A DNA stretch of 64,000 nucleotides from Streptomyces sp. ISL-10 (GCF_018614575.1 NZ_JAGGOJ010000003.1:186001-250000); one strand, 5' to 3'; numbered from the stretch's first letter, positions 8,522 to 18,496 are shown. Notes: generated by a model not told the origin, from the letters alone. Numbers and translations are program-made.

Positions 8522-9792
8522 ACCAGTGCGCCCACCAGCAGTGGAGCGACCAGCAGGATCTGCCACTTCCTCGCGCCCAGCGAAGTCAGCAGATGCGCCA
8601 CCGACTCCGGGGTCACCGGTGCCGGCGGCTCCCAGCAGACCCGGCGCACCGTGTCGGGCGTGATCAGGTTTTCCTGGGGCACGTTCAGTTCCTCGGCCAG
8701 CGCGGACACCGCCGTACGCGCAGCCGACAGACGTGCGGCTGCCGCCGGATCCTTGTCGGCCCAGGCGCGGGGCGGCGGCGGACCGGCCACCTGCTGGCCC
8801 GGCTGGGGGAGTTCGGCATCCGGCAGGGCCTTGGCCCGGTCGATGGCAGCCTGCCACTGCTCCAGCTGACGCCGTCCCATCCGGTGCCCGAAACCGGGCA
8901 GGGCCGTCAGGGCTTGCACGTTCGCCGGCAGCGCGAGCGACGCCTCGATGATCGCGGCGTCGCCGAGCACCTTGCCCGGCGACACGTCGCGCCGCTGCGC
9001 GACCCTGTCGCGGGCCGTCCACAGCTCCCGTACGGCCGCCATCTGACGGCGTCGGCGCACCTTGTGCATACCCGAGGTACGACGCCAGGGGTCCTTCCGC
9101 GGGGGCGCCGGCGGGGCCGAGGCGATCGCGGCGAACTCCTGGACCGCCCAGTCCAGCTTCCCCTGCCGCTCCAGCTCCTTCTCCAGCGCGTCCCGCAGGT
9201 CGACCAGGAGCTCCACGTCGAGGGCGGCGTACCGCAGCCATGGCTCGGGCAGCGGACGGGTGGACCAGTCGACCGCGGAGTGGCCCTTCTCCAGCGCGTA
9301 GCCGAGAACGCCCTCGACCATCGCGCCGAGCCCGACGCGCGGGAAGCCCGCGAGGCGGCCGGCCAACTCGGTGTCGAACAGCCGTGTCGGCACCATGCCT
9401 ATTTCGCGCAGGCAGGGCAGGTCCTGGGTGGCGGCGTGCAGGATCCACTCGGTGTCGGCGAGGGCCTCGCCGAGTTCGGACAGATCGGGGCAGCCCACCG
9501 GGTCGATGAGCGCGGTGCCCGCGCCTTCGCGGCGCAGCTGCACCAGGTAGGCGCGCTGGCCGTAGCGGTAGCCGGAGGCGCGTTCGGCGTCGACGGCGAC
9601 GGGGCCGGTGCCCGCGGCGAAGGCCGCGATCACCTCGGCGAGCGCGTCCTGGTCGGCGACCACCGGCGGGATGCCGTCACGGGGCTCCAACAGGGGGATC
9701 GGCAGCCCGTCGGAGGGTACGCCGTCGTCCGGAGGAGCGCCCCCGGTGGTTCGCAGTGATGTCTGCGCTGCGGTCTCTTGGGCGTCGGTCAC
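8506..9792 (-). CDS. rnd: Ribonuclease D (DEDDy 3'-5' exonuclease with HRDC domain)
   Basis: 3'-5' exoribonuclease used in tRNA and other stable-RNA end processing. The exonuclease domain (about 45-215) keeps the DEDDy acidic set: Asp68 and Glu70 in VAVDAE, Asp124 in ATQDLP, and Tyr188 with Asp192 in YAALD. An HRDC domain follows at about 235-310, then an Ala-rich C-terminal part. 428 residues, longer than E. coli RNase D (375), as usual in actinobacteria. The first 40 residues look disordered. Single-gene unit with spacers on both sides. Confidence 0.92.
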   Translation of the reverse strand: MTDAQETAAQTSLRTTGGAPPDDGVPSDGLPIPLLEPRDGIPPVVADQDALAEVIAAFAAGTGPVAVDAERASGYRYGQRAYLVQLRREGAGTALIDPVGCPDLSELGEALADTEWILHAATQDLPCLREIGMVPTRLFDTELAGRLAGFPRVGLGAMVEGVLGYALEKGHSAVDWSTRPLPEPWLRYAALDVELLVDLRDALEKELERQGKLDWAVQEFAAIASAPPAPPRKDPWRRTSGMHKVRRRRQMAAVRELWTARDRVAQRRDVSPGKVLGDAAIIEASLALPANVQALTALPGFGHRMGRRQLEQWQAAIDRAKALPDAELPQPGQQVAGPPPPRAWADKDPAAAARLSAARTAVSALAEELNVPQENLITPDTVRRVCWEPPAPVTPESVAHLLTSLGARKWQILLVAPLLVGALVAGPA

Positions 9793-10243
9793 GAGTCAAG
9801 GGTATCTGCCCGCCCGGCCTCCTGACCTGCACCTTCGAGCAGGGGCCGCGCTGACCTGCGAAAACGCCTCTCAGTGGTTTTCGACGTCTCCCTGCGATTG
9901 CTGCTACCGAGTGCCCCGGACGTGCCCTCGATGGTCACCTCGCACACGCTTCCCGTACTTCGAAGGCCGAGATCGGTTTGCCCGTGACCAGCGAGGCCAC
10001 CCATCCCCTCCGTGACGAACCGGACTTTGCCCCTGCCCCGCGCCGTCCGTGACATCTGTGTCGGGGTGCTCGGTGACGCCGCTCGGCATCACACGGTCCC
10101 GTACGAGACGTTCTGGAGGCCTTCGACGGCTGTACCCGCGGCTCCGGCGATTCGAGTCGCACATCCGCTCATCGAGACGGCAGCTCGCAAGGGGGCCGCC
10201 GCCCGGGTCAGGCCAGGAGTCGAACAGCTCAAGGGGTGCGAAC

Positions 10244-10277
10244 GCAACGCGCCCGCCGACGCAACGCGCCCGCCGAC
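10244..10277. repeat. 17-bp exact tandem duplication
   Basis: GCAACGCGCCCGCCGAC occurs twice head to tail (10244-10260 and 10261-10277). The second copy runs into the hairpin at 10269-10296. Confidence 0.8.
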
Positions 10278-10296
10278 GGAACGTTCCGTCGACGGG
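10269..10296 (-). terminator. Hairpin downstream of the NarL-type regulator
   Basis: An 18-bp perfect palindrome (10274-10291) extended by four more pairs after a single mismatch. It sits 22 bp past the stop of the regulator gene on the minus strand. Confidence 0.65.
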
Positions 10297-10317
10297 CACC
10301 GAGATGTGTCGGGCGTT

Positions 10318-10980
10318 TCAGTGGATGATGCCGGTACGCAGAGCCACCGCCACCATCCCGGCCCGGTCACCCGTGCCCAGCTTGCGCGCGATACGGGCGA
10401 GGTGGCTCTTGACCGTCAGTGCGGACAGGCCCATCGAGACGCCGATCGCCTTGTTCGACTGGCCCTCCGCCACCAGACGAAGCACCTCGACCTCGCGGCC
10501 GGACAGCTCGCGGTAGCCGCCCGGGTGGCTCGGGACACCCGGGGGGCGGCGGTGCATACGGCCGGCCGCGGAGCCGAGGGGAGCGACGCCGGGGCGGGTG
10601 GGGTGGCCGATGTTGGTGCGGGTGCCGGTGACGACGTAGCCCTTGACCCCGCCGGCGAGGGCGTTGCGCACGGCGCCGATGTCGTCGGCGGCGGACAGCG
10701 CGAGCCCGTTGGGCCAGCCCGCGGCGCGCGTTTCGGACAGGAGGGTCAGCCCGGAACCGTCGGGCAGGTGGACGTCGGCCACGCAGATGTCGCGCGGGTT
10801 GCCGACGCGGGGACGGGCCTCCGCGATGGACGACGCCTCGATCACGTCGCGGACCCCGAGTGCCCACAGGTGGCGGGTGACGGTGGAACGGACGCGCGGG
10901 TCGGCCACGACGACCATGGCCGTCGGCTTGTTCGGGCGGTAGGCGACCAGGCTTGCGGGCTGCTCGAGAAGAACGGACAC
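10318..10980 (-). CDS. NarL/LuxR-type response regulator (orphan)
   Basis: Two-domain DNA-binding regulator of 220 residues. The receiver part (about 20-130) retains an acidic Asp27, the phosphoacceptor position Asp69 in CVADVHLPDGSG and a Lys in GVKGYVV. A variable linker (130-155) is followed by a LuxR helix-turn-helix (about 157-212) with the family motif LSGREVEVLRLVAEGQSNKAIG. No sensor kinase gene lies next to it. GTG start with a strong CCAGGAGG site just upstream. Whether it is phosphorylated is unknown. Confidence 0.88.
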   Translation of the reverse strand: MSVLLEQPASLVAYRPNKPTAMVVVADPRVRSTVTRHLWALGVRDVIEASSIAEARPRVGNPRDICVADVHLPDGSGLTLLSETRAAGWPNGLALSAADDIGAVRNALAGGVKGYVVTGTRTNIGHPTRPGVAPLGSAAGRMHRRPPGVPSHPGGYRELSGREVEVLRLVAEGQSNKAIGVSMGLSALTVKSHLARIARKLGTGDRAGMVAVALRTGIIH

Positions 10981-11243
10981 CAGGCCTCCTGGAAAGGTGG
11001 GGACGGAGCCGGCTCGGGGGTGAAGCCGGGGCGAACCGTGCAGTTAGGTCATTGACCTCTTCGGCACCAAACCCGCCCGCCTTTAGAGAATGATCACGAT
11101 TTAGTGAGTAACAATCGGGGCAATTCGGACAGGTTATCGATCATCCTACGAGCGAGCAGCGCCGCGGCTGCCTGTTCGGTGCGGGCGGGGCGCGTGGTGG
11201 CACGGCCCCGCGCCAGTGTCCCGGGGCGTACGCGGCCCGCCGT

Positions 11244-11915
11244 TCAGGGCTGCTGCGGCCCGCGCCGTTGGGGAAGGCTCACCACACCCGTCGTGCCGTC
11301 CGCGGCACCAGCCGGCGACGGGGGCAGCCCGGCGACCTGGCAGAGCAGATCGCACCAGGCAGCAAGGTGTGCGGCCGTGTCCGGGACGCCCTCCGCATCC
11401 TCCCGCGGCGTCCATGACGCGCGGATCTCGATCTGGGTCGCAGGGCGGCGGTCGGACAGTCCACCGAAATAGTGAGAACCCGCTCGGGTGACGGTGCCGC
11501 TCGGCTCCCCGTACGCCAGCCCGCGCGCCTCCAGCGCGCCCGTCAGCCAGGACCAGCAGACCTCCGGCAGCAGCGGGTCGGCCGCCATCTCCGGCTCCAA
11601 CTCCGCCCGGACCAGCGTCACCAGACGGAAGGTGCCCTGCCAGGCGTCGTGGCCCGCGGGGTCGTGCAGCAGGACGAGCCGGCCGTCGGCGAGATCGTCC
11701 TCGCCGTCGACGACCGCGGCCTCGAGAGCGTAGGCGTGCGGGGCGAGCTTTTGCGGCGGCCGGGTCGGATCGATCTCGATCTCCGCTCGCAGCCGAGCGG
11801 ACCGCAAGGCGTCGACCGCCTGGAGGAACGCGCTCGGCACCCCGCCCTGCTCCGTGCTTTCCGGCGCATCGTTGCCGTTGGAATGATCGGAAAAATGTCC
11901 CTGAGCCGCAGCCAT
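11244..11915 (-). CDS. DUF3000 domain protein
   Basis: Conserved actinobacterial protein of unknown function. The DUF3000-like region covers most of the 223 residues (PSAFLQAVDALRSARLR near residue 26, then the acidic middle and the SHYFGGLSDRRP motif). It is divergent from hemE, which starts about 90 bp away, an arrangement I recall in other streptomycetes. The ATG at 11915 was preferred over an in-frame start 25 codons upstream because family members begin near here; neither start has a clear ribosome site. Confidence 0.8.
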   Translation of the reverse strand: MAAAQGHFSDHSNGNDAPESTEQGGVPSAFLQAVDALRSARLRAEIEIDPTRPPQKLAPHAYALEAAVVDGEDDLADGRLVLLHDPAGHDAWQGTFRLVTLVRAELEPEMAADPLLPEVCWSWLTGALEARGLAYGEPSGTVTRAGSHYFGGLSDRRPATQIEIRASWTPREDAEGVPDTAAHLAAWCDLLCQVAGLPPSPAGAADGTTGVVSLPQRRGPQQP

Positions 11916-12007
11916 GCGGGGAAGAGTAAGGGGAACGGGGTCGTCGCGCAGGGAGGGACACCCGGCCCGGGGCGGCCACTTCTTCTGCACGTGCGAAGAT
12001 TCTGGAC

Positions 12008-13111
12008 GTGAGCGCCAACGACCTTCCCCTGACTCGAGGCTCCGCCCGAGCGGGGGACACCCCGACCCGGGACCGGCAGAAGATGACGTACGACTCAGCG
12101 TTCTTGAAGGCGTGCCGGCGTGAACCCGTGCCGCACACGCCGGTCTGGTTCATGCGGCAGGCCGGGCGCTCGCTTCCCGAGTACCTGAAGGTGCGCGAGG
12201 GCATCCCGATGCTCGACTCGTGCATGCGGCCCGACCTCGTCACCGAGATCACGCTGCAGCCGGTACGGCGGCACAAGGTCGACGCGGCGATCTTCTTCAG
12301 CGACATCGTGGTTCCGCTCAAGGCCATCGGCGTCGACCTCGACATCAAGCCGGGCGTCGGCCCGGTCGTCGCCGAACCGATCCGCACCCGCGCCGATCTG
12401 GCACGGCTGCGGGACCTGACACCGGACGACGTCTCCTACGTCACCGAGGCGATCCGGGCGCTCACCGGAGAGCTCGGTACGACCCCGCTGATCGGCTTCG
12501 CGGGTGCGCCGTTCACCCTCGCGAGCTACCTCGTGGAGGGCGGGCCCTCCCGCAATCACGAGAACACCAAGGCCCTGATGTACGGCGACCCGCAGCTGTG
12601 GGCCGACCTGCTGGACCGCCTCGCGGAGATCACCTCCGCCTTCCTCAAGGTCCAGATCGAGGCCGGCGCGTCCGCCGTCCAGCTCTTCGACTCCTGGGTG
12701 GGTGCCCTCGCGCCCGCCGACTACCGGCGTTCGGTGATGCCCGCCTCCGCGAAGGTCTTCGACTCGGTCGCCTCCTACGGCGTCCCGCGCATCCACTTCG
12801 GCGTCGGCACGGGAGAGCTCCTCGGCCTCATGGGCGAAGCGGGCGCGGACGTGGTCGGCGTCGACTGGCGCGTCCCCCTCGACGAGGCCGCCCGCCGGGT
12901 GGGCCCGGGCAAGGCACTCCAGGGGAACCTGGACCCGGCCGTGCTGTTCTCCTCCCCGGAGGCGGTGCGCACCAAGGCACGCGAGGTGCTGGACGCGGCG
13001 GCGGGCCTGGAGGGCCATGTGTTCAACCTCGGACACGGCGTGCTGCCGACGACGGACCCGGACGCGTTGACGCGGCTGGTGGAGTACGTGCACGAGTCGA
13101 CGGCGCGCTGA
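12008..13111 (+). CDS. hemE: Uroporphyrinogen decarboxylase HemE
   Basis: Decarboxylates the four acetate side chains of uroporphyrinogen III to give coproporphyrinogen III in heme synthesis. The first family signature [14 protein letters not shown] is near residue 38, the second block [18 protein letters not shown] near 160, and the C-terminal GHGVLP motif is present. 367 residues from the GTG at 12008; a start at the ATG at 12083 would give the usual HemE length and cannot be excluded. The GTG lies 7 nt after GAAGAT, a possible leaderless -10. The later heme genes hemY and hemQ lie 3.2 kb downstream on the same strand. Confidence 0.95.
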   Translation: MSANDLPLTRGSARAGDTPTRDRQKMTYDSAFLKACRREPVPHTPVWFMRQAGRSLPEYLKVREGIPMLDSCMRPDLVTEITLQPVRRHKVDAAIFFSDIVVPLKAIGVDLDIKPGVGPVVAEPIRTRADLARLRDLTPDDVSYVTEAIRALTGELGTTPLIGFAGAPFTLASYLVEGGPSRNHENTKALMYGDPQLWADLLDRLAEITSAFLKVQIEAGASAVQLFDSWVGALAPADYRRSVMPASAKVFDSVASYGVPRIHFGVGTGELLGLMGEAGADVVGVDWRVPLDEAARRVGPGKALQGNLDPAVLFSSPEAVRTKAREVLDAAAGLEGHVFNLGHGVLPTTDPDALTRLVEYVHESTAR

Positions 13112-13126
13112 GAACGCCCCGACACG

Positions 13127-13163
13127 CCGCTCGCCGCGGGGCGCCCTGTCCCGCGGCGAGCGG
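13127..13163. terminator. Hairpin terminator after hemE
   Basis: Perfect 14-bp inverted repeat (13127-13140 and 13150-13163) with a 9-nt loop, followed by TTCGTTTG. It lies between the convergent ends of hemE and the small secreted-protein gene. Confidence 0.8.
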
Positions 13164-13171
13164 TTCGTTTG

Positions 13172-13684
13172 TCAGAGCGGGTATTCGAGGCCGACCGGGT
13201 CGTTGCCGGAGACGACCCGGCAGAAGTCGGAGCCGTCGCCTCCGTCGACGAGGCCGTTGTTCACGCCGACGAGCAGGAAGTCGTTTCCGGCGCCGCCCAG
13301 AATGTCGCCGCTGGGCGTGACGACGCCCACCACGGTGATGTAGTCGTCCCCGCCGTCGCCGTCGCCGTCGCCGCTGACGACGCCGCTGACCGAGCCGGAC
13401 GCGGCGCCCGACAGGTGGTCCCTTCCGGCTCCGCCGCTGACGGTGCCGTTGACCGAGCCCGCGACGACGATGTTGTCGTCGCCGCCGAGGCCGTTGACCG
13501 TGGCGCCGGCGTCGACCGTGGCGCAGAGGATCACGTCGTTGCCGGGCGTGCCGTTCACGGTGGGGCCCGAGACGGGACTGCCGTTGACCGTGCACGACGT
13601 CACGGCGTGGGCGGGGGAGCTCAGAGCGAGCGGTGCTATGACGAGTGAGGCGGCGCAGAGGGCGCGCACTGTGTGTCGGATCAT
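13172..13684 (-). CDS. Small secreted Gly/Asp-rich (RTX-like) protein
   Basis: 170 residues with a clear Sec signal peptide (Arg in the n-region, LCAASLVIAPLALSS core, AHA cleavage site near residue 27). The mature part is built of repeats rich in Gly, Asp and Asn such as GTPGND, GLGGDDN, GGAGRDH, GGAGNDF and GGDGSDF, resembling calcium-binding RTX (hemolysin-type) nonapeptides, with one Cys near each end. No enzyme domain. Likely a small extracellular beta-roll protein; role unknown. The ATG at 13684 was chosen over an upstream in-frame start because it places the signal peptide at the N-terminus. Confidence 0.75.
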   Translation of the reverse strand: MIRHTVRALCAASLVIAPLALSSPAHAVTSCTVNGSPVSGPTVNGTPGNDVILCATVDAGATVNGLGGDDNIVVAGSVNGTVSGGAGRDHLSGAASGSVSGVVSGDGDGDGGDDYITVVGVVTPSGDILGGAGNDFLLVGVNNGLVDGGDGSDFCRVVSGNDPVGLEYPL

Positions 13685-13779
13685 TGAGTTAACCCATGGT
13701 GATTGAGCGGTCGCAATTCGTGACTCTGGGTCGACTCGGCCGTCCGGTCGCACGCAGGAACACCCCCGTCCCTGATGGT

Positions 13780-15156
13780 CTATCCTCCCCTCCGCACCGC
13801 CGCCGACGCCTTGCGGGCCGCCACCAGGACCGGGTCCCACACCGGGGAGAACGGCGGCGCGTAACCGAGGTCCAGCGCCGTCATCTGCTCCACGGTCATC
13901 CGCGCCGTCAGGGCGACCGCCGCGACGTCCACCCGCTTCCCGGCGCCCTCGCGCCCCACGATCTGGACTCCCAGCAGCCGGCCCGTACGGCGCTCCGCGA
14001 TCATCTTGACCGTCATCGGGGCCGCGCCGGGGTAGTACCCGGCGCGGCTCGTCGACTCGATCATCGTCGTCACGTACTGCAGACCCACCTCCCGCGCGTC
14101 CTTCTCCCGCAGGCCCGTTCGGGCGATCTCCAGATCGCAGACCTTGCTCACCGCGGTGCCCACCACGCCCGGGAACGTCCCGTAGCCGCCGCCCGCGTTC
14201 GCGCCGATGACCTGGCCGTGCTTATTTGCGTGCGTGCCGAGCGGGACATGGCGTTCGCGGCCCGAGACCAGGTCCAGCACCTCGACGCAGTCGCCGCCCG
14301 CCCAAATGTTCTCCTGGCCGCGGACCCGCATCGACAGGTCCGTGAGCAGGCCGCCGTAGCGGCCGAGCGGCAGGCCGGCGGCACCGGCGAGCGCCGTCTC
14401 CGGCTCGACTCCTATGCCGAGGACCGCCACGTCCGCCGGGTATTCGGCGTCGTCGGTGGCCACCGCGCGCACCCGCCCGTCGTCACCGGCCAGGATCTTG
14501 GTGACGGCGGACCCCGTCACCGTCGTGATGCCCAGCCCGTCCATCGCCCGGTGGACCAAGGCGCCCATGTCGGGATCCAGCGTGGCCATCGGCTGCCGGC
14601 CACGCGTCACCACGGTCACCTCGTAGCCGCGCTTGAGCAGTGCCTCCGCCATCTCCACGCCGATGTACCCGGCCCCCACGACCACCGCGCGCCGGCCTTC
14701 CGTGTGCGTGAGGGTGTCCAGCAGCGCCTGGCCGTCGTCGAGGGTCTGCACACCGTGCACCCCGGCCGCGTCGATCCCGGGCAGCGCCGGCCGCACCGGG
14801 CGGGCGCCGGTCGCGATCACCAGCTTGTCGTAGCCCGTCCACGCCTCGGTGCCCGTTTCCAGGTCGCGGGCGCGCACCCGGCCGCCCGCCACGTCGATCT
14901 CCGTCACCTCGGTGCGCATGCGCAGATCGATCGCGCGGGCGCGGTGCTCCTCGGGCGAACGTGCGATCAGTTCGTCCCGTTCGGACACGTCGCCGCTCAC
15001 CCAGTACGGGATCCCGCACGCCGAGAACGAGCTGAAGTGCCCGCGCTCGAACGCCACGATCTCCAACTGGTCCGGGCCCTTCGTCCTGCGTGCCTGCGAT
15101 GCGGCGGACATGCCCGCCGCATCGCCGCCCACGACCACCAGTCGCTCCGTTGTCAT
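13780..15156 (-). CDS. FAD-dependent pyridine nucleotide-disulfide oxidoreductase, CoA-disulfide-reductase-like
   Basis: 458-residue flavoprotein with an FAD-binding Rossmann motif at the N-terminus (VVVGGDAAGMSAA, 7-19), a single redox Cys47 in FSACGIPYW, an NAD(P)-binding motif VVVGAGYIGVEMAE near 160, the FAD-contact GGDC motif, and a C-terminal dimerisation domain. One Cys in place of a CxxxxC pair is the mark of CoA-disulfide reductase and persulfide or NADH oxidase relatives, so thiol or peroxide metabolism is likely. The exact substrate is not decidable. The gene ends at 13780, just beyond the small secreted-protein gene. Confidence 0.85.
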   Translation of the reverse strand: MTTERLVVVGGDAAGMSAASQARRTKGPDQLEIVAFERGHFSSFSACGIPYWVSGDVSERDELIARSPEEHRARAIDLRMRTEVTEIDVAGGRVRARDLETGTEAWTGYDKLVIATGARPVRPALPGIDAAGVHGVQTLDDGQALLDTLTHTEGRRAVVVGAGYIGVEMAEALLKRGYEVTVVTRGRQPMATLDPDMGALVHRAMDGLGITTVTGSAVTKILAGDDGRVRAVATDDAEYPADVAVLGIGVEPETALAGAAGLPLGRYGGLLTDLSMRVRGQENIWAGGDCVEVLDLVSGRERHVPLGTHANKHGQVIGANAGGGYGTFPGVVGTAVSKVCDLEIARTGLREKDAREVGLQYVTTMIESTSRAGYYPGAAPMTVKMIAERRTGRLLGVQIVGREGAGKRVDVAAVALTARMTVEQMTALDLGYAPPFSPVWDPVLVAARKASAAVRRGG

Positions 15157-15183
15157 GGGAACACGCTACGGCCGAGGGCCCGT

Positions 15184-16152
15184 TCAGTCCTCCGCCGCGG
15201 GAGGAGATGTCACCTCCGCGGCCGGAGCCGGCCCGGGCCGCGGCCGCAGCAGAGGACGCACCAGCCACCGCCACCCCGCGTACAGCAGGCCCAGCATCGC
15301 GGCGAAGGGAGCGACCGCGCCGATCGCCACCGTGATCCACCGCAGCGTCGCCACCAGCGCGTCCCAGCCGCCGCCCAGCGCGTCCAGGAAACCGGGGTCG
15401 TCGTCCTCCCGCGCGTCCTCCGTCTCCGCTTCGTTCAGCGTCAGCGTGATCGTCGCCAGCGTCGTGCGGTCCTTCAGCGACGCCTGCCGCGCCAGCAGTG
15501 ACTCCAGCTCCGCCTGACGCGTGCTCAGCTGCCCCTCCAGAGCGACCACGTCGGACAGCCGCGTCGCCCGCTCCATCAGCTCCCGTACCCGCGCCACACT
15601 CGCCCGCTGCGTCGCGATCCGGCTCTCCACGTCCACCACCTGGTCGGTGACGTCCTTGGCGTCGGCCTTGCGGGAGAGCAGCTTTCCGGCGCCGGCGAGT
15701 TCGGCGAGGACCGCCCCGTACTCGTCCTGCGGCACGCGCAGGACGACATGCGAGGTCACATGGGTGTCGTCGAGACGTTCCGTGGTCTCGTTCTCGACCC
15801 GTCCGCCGGCCTTCTCGACCACCGCGCGCGCGTTCGCGAGCGCCTTGGCGGCATCCTTCACCTCCACGCCCAGCTCGGCGGTCCGGATGATGTGCTCCGT
15901 CGGCGGCGCGGACGGTCCGGCGGCGTCCTCGCGTGCCGCGCCGCCGGCCGGTTCGCCTTCCGGCTTGTCGGCCGCATAGCCGGATCCGGCCGCCTTGTCG
16001 CCCTCGCGAAGGGCGGGCTTGGAGTCGGCCCGCGCGGCGTCGCCGGACGACGAGTCGTTCGCGCCGCAGCCGACGAGGCCGAGCGAGGCGGCCAGCAGCA
16101 GTACCGCGCATGTCCGTCGTGCAGCCAGTCGTGCGGCCAGTCGTGCACCCAT
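15184..16152 (-). CDS. DUF4349 lipoprotein
   Basis: Membrane lipoprotein of 322 residues. Signal peptide with lipobox LVGC (acylated Cys near 29), a disordered Ala/Ser/Asp-rich linker to about residue 85, then the DUF4349 region with two predicted coiled-coil stretches (around 90-130 and 165-215), and a C-terminal membrane helix near 275-300 followed by a Pro-rich tail. It is anchored at both ends, which suggests an envelope-spanning or scaffold role (inference). ATG at 16152 chosen because it gives the complete lipoprotein signal; the open frame runs much further upstream, through antisense of hemY. It is divergent from hemY. Confidence 0.82.
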   Translation of the reverse strand: MGARLAARLAARRTCAVLLLAASLGLVGCGANDSSSGDAARADSKPALREGDKAAGSGYAADKPEGEPAGGAAREDAAGPSAPPTEHIIRTAELGVEVKDAAKALANARAVVEKAGGRVENETTERLDDTHVTSHVVLRVPQDEYGAVLAELAGAGKLLSRKADAKDVTDQVVDVESRIATQRASVARVRELMERATRLSDVVALEGQLSTRQAELESLLARQASLKDRTTLATITLTLNEAETEDAREDDDPGFLDALGGGWDALVATLRWITVAIGAVAPFAAMLGLLYAGWRWLVRPLLRPRPGPAPAAEVTSPPAAED

Positions 16153-16293
16153 GAGACCCCCGGGCGGAAAATGTGGTGAGCGGTTGCCGATTCGACGCCC
16201 CGCATCCGCCGCGGGTTGCCCGATTCCGATCCCGAACCGGTCACGGTCGGGACTCGGTACGGGGGTTGGCGCGGCGTTTGAGAGAGTTGCCTC

Positions 16294-17721
16294 ATGAACG
16301 TGGACACAGCTGCGCGTCATGTCGTCGTCATCGGTGGCGGCATCGCCGGTCTGGCTGCCGCCCACCGGCTCGCCACGGCCGGTGTGCGCGTCACCCTCGT
16401 CGAGGCGACCGACCGCATCGGCGGCAAGCTCCAGGGGGGCGAGGTCGCGGGCGTCCCGGTGGACCTGGGCGCCGAGTCGATGCTCGCGCGCCGGACCGAG
16501 GGCACCGACCTGGCCCGCGCGGTCGGCCTCGGCGACCGGCTCCAGCCGCCCGCCGTCGCCACCTCCGCGGTATGGACCCGAGGCGCCCTGCGCCCCATGC
16601 CCAAGGGCCATGTCATGGGTGTGCCCGGCACCCGGGACGCGCTCGCCGGGCTGATCTCGCCCGAGGGGATCGAGCGCATCGGGCGTGAGCGCGACCTGCC
16701 GCCCGTCGCCGTCGGCGACGACGTGGCCGTCGGCGCGTACGTCGCCGAGCGCATCGGCCGCGAAGTCGTCGACCGGCTCGTCGAGCCGCTGCTCGGCGGG
16801 GTGTACGCGGGCGACGCATACCGGATCTCGATGCGCGCCGCGGTCCCCGGGCTTTTCGAGGCCCTGCGGCACCACGACACACTGCTCGACGGCGTACGCG
16901 AGGTCCAGGCCAAGGGCGCGGCGCAGCAGGGTGCCGGCCCCGTCTTCATGGGCCTCGCCGGCGGCATGGGCACGCTGCCCGCCGCGGTCGCAGCGTCCGT
17001 ACGGGCCCTCGGCGGCGACATCCGCACCTCGACCGCGGTCCTCGGGCTGACCCGCACCGGCTCCGGCTGGCACATCCGCACCGACCGCGAGCCGCTGACC
17101 GCCGACGCCGTCGTCCTCGCCACCCCCGCCTGGTCCGCGTCCGTGCTGCTCGCCGCCGAGTCCCCGGCCGCGGCCGCCGAACTCGGCCGCGTCGAGTACG
17201 CCTCCATGGCCCTGATCACCCTCGCCTTCCGGCGCGCCGACCTCGGCTCGCCGCCGCCGGGCAGCGGCTTCCTCGTCCCACCCGTGGACGGCCGGGCGAT
17301 CAAGGCGTCCACCTTCTCCGCCAACAAGTGGAGCTGGGTGGCCGAGGGGGCGGGTGAGCTGTTCGTCCTGCGCACCTCCGTCGGCCGCTACGGCGAGGAG
17401 CAGGCGCTGGAACGCGAGGACCCCGAACTCGTCGACGTGTCCCTCACCGACCTCGCCGAGGCGATCGGCCTCACGGCCGCTCCCGTGGCGTCGGAGGTCA
17501 CCCGCTGGACCGGCGGCCTGCCCCAGTACCCCGTCGGGCACCTCGCCCGGGTCGCCCGCATCCGCGAGGAGGTGGCGAAGCTGCCCGGACTGAGGGTCTG
17601 CGGAGCGGTGTACGACGGTGTCGGCATCCCCGCCTGCATCGGCAGCGGCCGGCGTGCGGCGGACGAGATCCTCGCCACGCCGACCCTGGCGCAGGGCACT
17701 GATCGGGACGCGGGACAATAG
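16294..17721 (+). CDS. hemY: Coproporphyrinogen III oxidase (HemY/CgoX type, historically HemG)
   Basis: FAD-dependent oxidase that converts coproporphyrinogen III to coproporphyrin III in the coproporphyrin-dependent heme pathway of Gram-positive bacteria. The dinucleotide motif [17 protein letters not shown] is at 11-27, GGKLQ follows, and the C-terminal FAD block contains [19 protein letters not shown]. 475 residues, usual for the family. ATG start. The stop is 4 bp before hemQ, so the two genes are coupled. The pathway assignment rests on the adjacent hemQ. Confidence 0.93.
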   Translation: MNVDTAARHVVVIGGGIAGLAAAHRLATAGVRVTLVEATDRIGGKLQGGEVAGVPVDLGAESMLARRTEGTDLARAVGLGDRLQPPAVATSAVWTRGALRPMPKGHVMGVPGTRDALAGLISPEGIERIGRERDLPPVAVGDDVAVGAYVAERIGREVVDRLVEPLLGGVYAGDAYRISMRAAVPGLFEALRHHDTLLDGVREVQAKGAAQQGAGPVFMGLAGGMGTLPAAVAASVRALGGDIRTSTAVLGLTRTGSGWHIRTDREPLTADAVVLATPAWSASVLLAAESPAAAAELGRVEYASMALITLAFRRADLGSPPPGSGFLVPPVDGRAIKASTFSANKWSWVAEGAGELFVLRTSVGRYGEEQALEREDPELVDVSLTDLAEAIGLTAAPVASEVTRWTGGLPQYPVGHLARVARIREEVAKLPGLRVCGAVYDGVGIPACIGSGRRAADEILATPTLAQGTDRDAGQ

Positions 17722-17725
17722 CCGT

Positions 17726-18439
17726 ATGAGTGCGCCCGAAAAGATCCCGAACGCAGGCAAGAAGGCCAAGGACCTCAACGAGGTCATCCGGTACACGCTG
17801 TGGTCCGTCTTCAAGCTGCGCGATGCACTGCCCGAGGACCGCTCCGGCTACGCCGAAGAGGTCCAGGAGCTGATCGACCAGCTCGCCGCCAAGGACGTCA
17901 CCGTGCGCGGCACGTACGACGTCTCCGGCCTGCGCGCCGACGCCGACGTGATGATCTGGTGGCACGCGGAGACCTCGGACGAGCTCCAGGACGCGTACAA
18001 CCGCTTCCGCCGCACCCGTCTCGGCCGCGCACTCGAGCCGGTCTGGTCGAACATGGCGCTGCACCGACCCGCCGAGTTCAACAAGTCGCACATCCCGGCC
18101 TTCCTGGCCGACGAGACGCCGCGCAACTACGTCAGCGTCTACCCCTTCGTGCGCTCCTACGACTGGTACCTGCTGCCCGACGAGGACCGCCGCCGCATGC
18201 TCGCCGACCACGGCAAGATGGCCCGCGGCTACCCGGACGTGCGCGCCAACACGGTCGCGTCGTTCTCGCTCGGCGACTACGAGTGGATGCTGGCCTTTGA
18301 GGCGGACGAGCTGTACCGGATCGTCGACCTGATGCGCCACCTGCGCGCGTCCGAGGCGCGTATGCACGTGCGCGAGGAGGTCCCGTTCTACACGGGCCGC
18401 CGCAAGAGCGTGGCGGATCTGGTGGCGGGTCTCGCGTAG
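17726..18439 (+). CDS. hemQ: Coproheme decarboxylase HemQ (ChdC)
   Basis: Last enzyme of the coproporphyrin-dependent pathway; it oxidatively decarboxylates Fe-coproporphyrin III to heme b with peroxide. 237 residues of the chlorite-dismutase-like fold. By alignment with the actinobacterial enzyme as I remember it, His122 is the distal His, Tyr139 the catalytic radical Tyr (in YVSVYPF) and His162 the proximal heme ligand (in ADHGKMAR). The ATG at 17726 lies 4 bp after the hemY stop; no strong ribosome site is seen, consistent with coupling. A ferrochelatase gene is not present in the window. Confidence 0.94.
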   Translation: MSAPEKIPNAGKKAKDLNEVIRYTLWSVFKLRDALPEDRSGYAEEVQELIDQLAAKDVTVRGTYDVSGLRADADVMIWWHAETSDELQDAYNRFRRTRLGRALEPVWSNMALHRPAEFNKSHIPAFLADETPRNYVSVYPFVRSYDWYLLPDEDRRRMLADHGKMARGYPDVRANTVASFSLGDYEWMLAFEADELYRIVDLMRHLRASEARMHVREEVPFYTGRRKSVADLVAGLA

Positions 18440-18496
18440 TCCGCACCGTTTTGACGGCGAGGTTTCACCGCGTCCCGCGCGGAAACCCAGCCGTCC

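Larger units (their letters stand above)
9793..10317. other. Spacer of 525 bp between RNase D and the response-regulator gene
   Basis: Holds the RNase D promoter region (left part), a 17-bp direct duplication (10244-10277) and a hairpin that probably ends the regulator gene (10269-10296). Reading frames here are Arg/Pro-rich and unconvincing; I see no gene. Confidence 0.55.

Noticed and set aside
4379..9759. Very long plus-strand open frames opposite fadB, fadA and RNase D (for example 4379-6487 and 6421-9759)
   Set aside because: They are antisense shadows with Arg/Gly/Val/Leu/Asp-rich composition and no family; the minus-strand genes carry complete catalytic motifs.
13696..15501. Long plus-strand frame opposite the flavoprotein and DUF4349 genes
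   Set aside because: Antisense of genes with clear FAD, NAD and lipobox motifs; His/Arg-rich shadow.
18198..18446. Arg-rich minus-strand frames within hemQ
   Set aside because: Shadows of hemQ, whose catalytic residues are intact on the plus strand.
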